The notes beneath the pieces are model-generated. The model searched no databases. It was not told the origin of the DNA and saw nothing but the letters and a program-made list of their open reading frames with translations. 6,789 bases of DNA from an uncultured Thermomicrobiales bacterium. GTDB taxonomy: Bacteria; Chloroflexota; Chloroflexia; Thermomicrobiales; UBA6265. A program made the position numbers and the translations under genes. The stretch lies in contig CADCWK010000132.1 of the NCBI GenBank assembly GCA_902806375.1, positions 1 to 6,789 on the forward strand. Reading direction: 5' to 3'. Position 1 is the first letter of the stretch, and each line of letters starts with the position of its first letter. Below, piece by piece: positions 6,577 to 6,789 of this stretch.

Positions 6577-6582
6577 TATACT
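6577..6582 (+). promoter_or_regulatory. Candidate -10 element (TATACT) for the gene at 6667
   Basis: TATACT matches the sigma-70 -10 consensus at five of six bases and stands out in a GC-rich gap. No -35 hexamer is visible 16-18 bases upstream. Transcription from here would give a leader of about 80 bases before the GTG at 6667. Otherwise the 221-base gap (6446-6666) holds only a short CGCCG/CGGCG hairpin at 6476-6490 with no T-run, so it is unclear where the hydrolase transcript ends. Confidence 0.35.
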
Positions 6583-6655
6583 TGCCGGGACAACTGGTGC
6601 GCCTCGCCCACAAATGAGCCGAACGCCCAGCATCCGCCAATCGCCCGCTCTGCCC

Positions 6656-6660
6656 GGAGG
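6656..6660 (+). promoter_or_regulatory. Shine-Dalgarno of the gene at 6667 (GGAGG)
   Basis: A perfect GGAGG core lies six bases before the GTG at 6667. It is the strongest ribosome binding site in the window and fixes the start of the truncated gene at the right edge. Confidence 0.75.
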
Positions 6661-6666
6661 ATACCG

Positions 6667-6789
6667 GTGGATACGCTGATCCTGATCCATGACCGCCTGT
6701 CCAACGCCGTCATCTTCTTCATGCTGGTCGTCGGCGCGTGGGGCTTCGTGTCATACCTCCGTGGGGAGGAGCTCGCTGGGAGTCTCGGT
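6667..6789 (+). CDS. N-terminus of an unidentified membrane protein (3' end outside window)
   Basis: Forty-one codons are visible from a GTG start and the frame is still open at the window end. The protein begins MDTLILIHDRLSN and continues with a hydrophobic helix AVIFFMLVVGAWGFVSYL (about residues 14-31), followed by the polar RGEE, which would place that end in the cytoplasm under the positive-inside rule. There is no signal-peptidase site, so this looks like a first transmembrane helix and not a secreted precursor. The family cannot be named from this fragment. It lies 221 bases after the hydrolase gene on the same strand and probably has its own promoter (TATACT at 6577). Confidence 0.7.
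   Translation, partial: MDTLILIHDRLSNAVIFFMLVVGAWGFVSYLRGEELAGSLG

Noticed and set aside
5555..6640. 361-codon open frame on the minus strand across the hydrolase gene
   Set aside because: Its translation is rich in Arg, Gly, Asp and Pro with no recognisable motif, and it lies antisense to a gene with a full set of family signatures; a GC-rich shadow frame.
1..6789. Mobile elements, CRISPR arrays, tRNA or rRNA genes, defence or toxin-antitoxin genes
   Set aside because: Looked for transposase motifs, terminal inverted repeats, regularly spaced repeats and structured RNA genes and saw none; all sizeable segments are explained by housekeeping genes.

Overview
This is a GC-rich bacterial window (by eye about two thirds G+C) with dense coding and gene families that together point to Chloroflexota, perhaps a Thermomicrobia-like lineage. 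The grounds are the spermidine-synthase-like protein with a PYIPF..TT motif, a large UPF0182 membrane protein, a YycJ-type metallo-hydrolase and the base composition. This assignment is inference; there is no rRNA or other marker gene, and an actinobacterial source is the main alternative.

Layout, left to right. (1) Bases 1-842, plus strand: the C-terminal 279 residues of a spermidine synthase-like methyltransferase-fold protein whose start lies outside the window. (2) Bases 839-1654, plus strand: pgeF/yfiH, a multicopper-oxidase-like (LACC1/YfiH) purine nucleoside enzyme, joined to the previous gene by an ATGA stop/start overlap. (3) Bases 1708-2415, plus strand: yggS, the PLP-homeostasis protein, starting at an ATG behind its own ribosome binding site. 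These three look like one transcription unit. (4) Bases 2516-2552: a perfect 16-bp stem-loop between convergent genes, probably a bidirectional terminator. (5) Bases 2580-5447, minus strand: an intact UPF0182 protein with about seven membrane helices, a large extracytoplasmic domain and a short Pro-Gly-Gly repeat at the N-terminus. (6) Bases 5448-5632: a divergent intergenic region with a candidate promoter for the UPF0182 gene and overlapping palindromes in front of the plus-strand gene. (7) Bases 5633-6445, plus strand: a YycJ/WalJ-type metallo-beta-lactamase-fold hydrolase. (8) Bases 6446-6666: a 221-base non-coding stretch with a good -10 hexamer (TATACT) and a strong Shine-Dalgarno. (9) From 6667, plus strand: the first 41 residues of a membrane protein cut by the window end.

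Functionally this is housekeeping sequence. PgeF and YggS are a recurrent bacterial gene pair linked to cell-envelope quality control and PLP balance, YycJ-type hydrolases belong to cell-wall and DNA-repair related biology, and UPF0182 is an envelope protein of unknown role. I found no mobile element, CRISPR array, tRNA, rRNA or defence locus, and no evidence of a new system. The least ordinary points are the degenerate active-site motif of the spermidine-synthase-like protein, the Pro-Gly-Gly repeat, and the palindromes in the divergent intergenic region.
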